In this document: positions 6,209-6,350 of the stretch, piece by piece
Numbering within the stretch: position 1 is the stretch's first letter
How the letters are laid out: each line of letters starts with the position of its first letter
Source of the DNA: an uncultured Collinsella sp.
Lineage (GTDB): Bacteria; Actinomycetota; Coriobacteriia; Coriobacteriales; Coriobacteriaceae
Assembly: GCA_900754435.1 (NCBI GenBank)
Contig: CAAECT010000217.1
Span: forward strand, 1-6,350
Reading direction: 5' to 3'
DNA: 6,350 bases
Position numbers and translations under genes: made by a program
Notes under the pieces: generated by a model
Database searches by the model: none
What the model was told of the DNA's origin: nothing
The model's input: the letters and a program-made list of their open reading frames with translations, nothing else

Positions 6209-6350
6209 ATGTCCAAACCCTACGGCAAGCCCGATCGTATCGTCGTCGCCCTTGGCGGCAACGCCCTCGGCAACAACCCCGTTGAGCAGATCGAGGCCGT
6301 GAGCAACACCGCTCACGCTCTTCTCGGCCTGATCGAGCAGGGCAACGAGA
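6209..6350 (+). CDS. arcC: Carbamate kinase, N-terminal part (cut by window end)
   Basis: The first 47 codons of a carbamate kinase, which transfers phosphate from carbamoyl phosphate to ADP, giving ATP plus carbamate that breaks down to CO2 and ammonia. The visible part starts [20 protein letters not shown]; the [10 protein letters not shown] strand-loop (residues 11-20) is the family's N-terminal nucleotide/phosphate-binding motif of the amino-acid kinase fold. The gene begins 10 bp after the arcB stop with an AAGGAGG site. The frame is open to the window edge; the remaining roughly 260 residues expected for the family lie outside. Identification is by motif and by its place as the last ADI pathway enzyme. 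Confidence 0.92.
   Translation, partial: MSKPYGKPDRIVVALGGNALGNNPVEQIEAVSNTAHALLGLIEQGNE

Noticed and set aside
5407..6216. A 269-codon minus-strand open frame opposite arcB
   Set aside because: It mirrors arcB, which has clear family motifs, and lacks any recognisable domain.

Overview
The window looks like part of a chromosome from an anaerobic, amino-acid-fermenting actinomycete, probably class Coriobacteriia (the Collinsella, Olsenella and Cryptobacterium relatives). The reasons are roughly even base composition by eye, strong AAGGAGG-type ribosome binding sites, and arginine deiminase genes next to a YfcC-type transporter. This placement rests on recognition, not on a search.

Layout. 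Positions 1-163 hold the end of an upstream transcription unit: a strong rho-independent terminator at 33-67, followed by a short stretch of repeat-like DNA. On the minus strand, 164-2060 carries two overlapping genes read leftward: a diverged arginine deiminase paralogue (813-2060) and an XRE-type regulator with an S24/LexA-like C-terminal domain (164-820). Positions 2061-2356 form an AT-rich divergent control region with a perfect 8+8 bp inverted repeat and a second, widely spaced 10-bp inverted repeat. On the plus strand, 2357 to the window end is an arginine deiminase operon: transporter (2357-3793), arcA (3858-5105), arcB (5191-6198) and the first 47 codons of arcC (6209-6350, cut by the window end).

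How the genes work together. The transporter presumably brings in arginine or exchanges it for ornithine. ArcA converts arginine to citrulline and ammonia. ArcB phosphorolyses citrulline to ornithine and carbamoyl phosphate. ArcC uses carbamoyl phosphate to make ATP, CO2 and ammonia. The minus-strand pair is most simply read as a regulatory or accessory module for this operon.

Most interesting points. The second deiminase keeps the catalytic tetrad and Cys but has lost the RGRGG loop next to the Cys (NGFGG instead) and the WNDGSN segment. ArcB has GMG where ornithine transcarbamylases have the SMG signature, and GKEQGN in place of the usual GDxRNN-type loop. The S24-like regulator keeps a Ser-Met pair but has Arg where the catalytic Lys is expected. 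A GC-rich hairpin sits between arcA and arcB.
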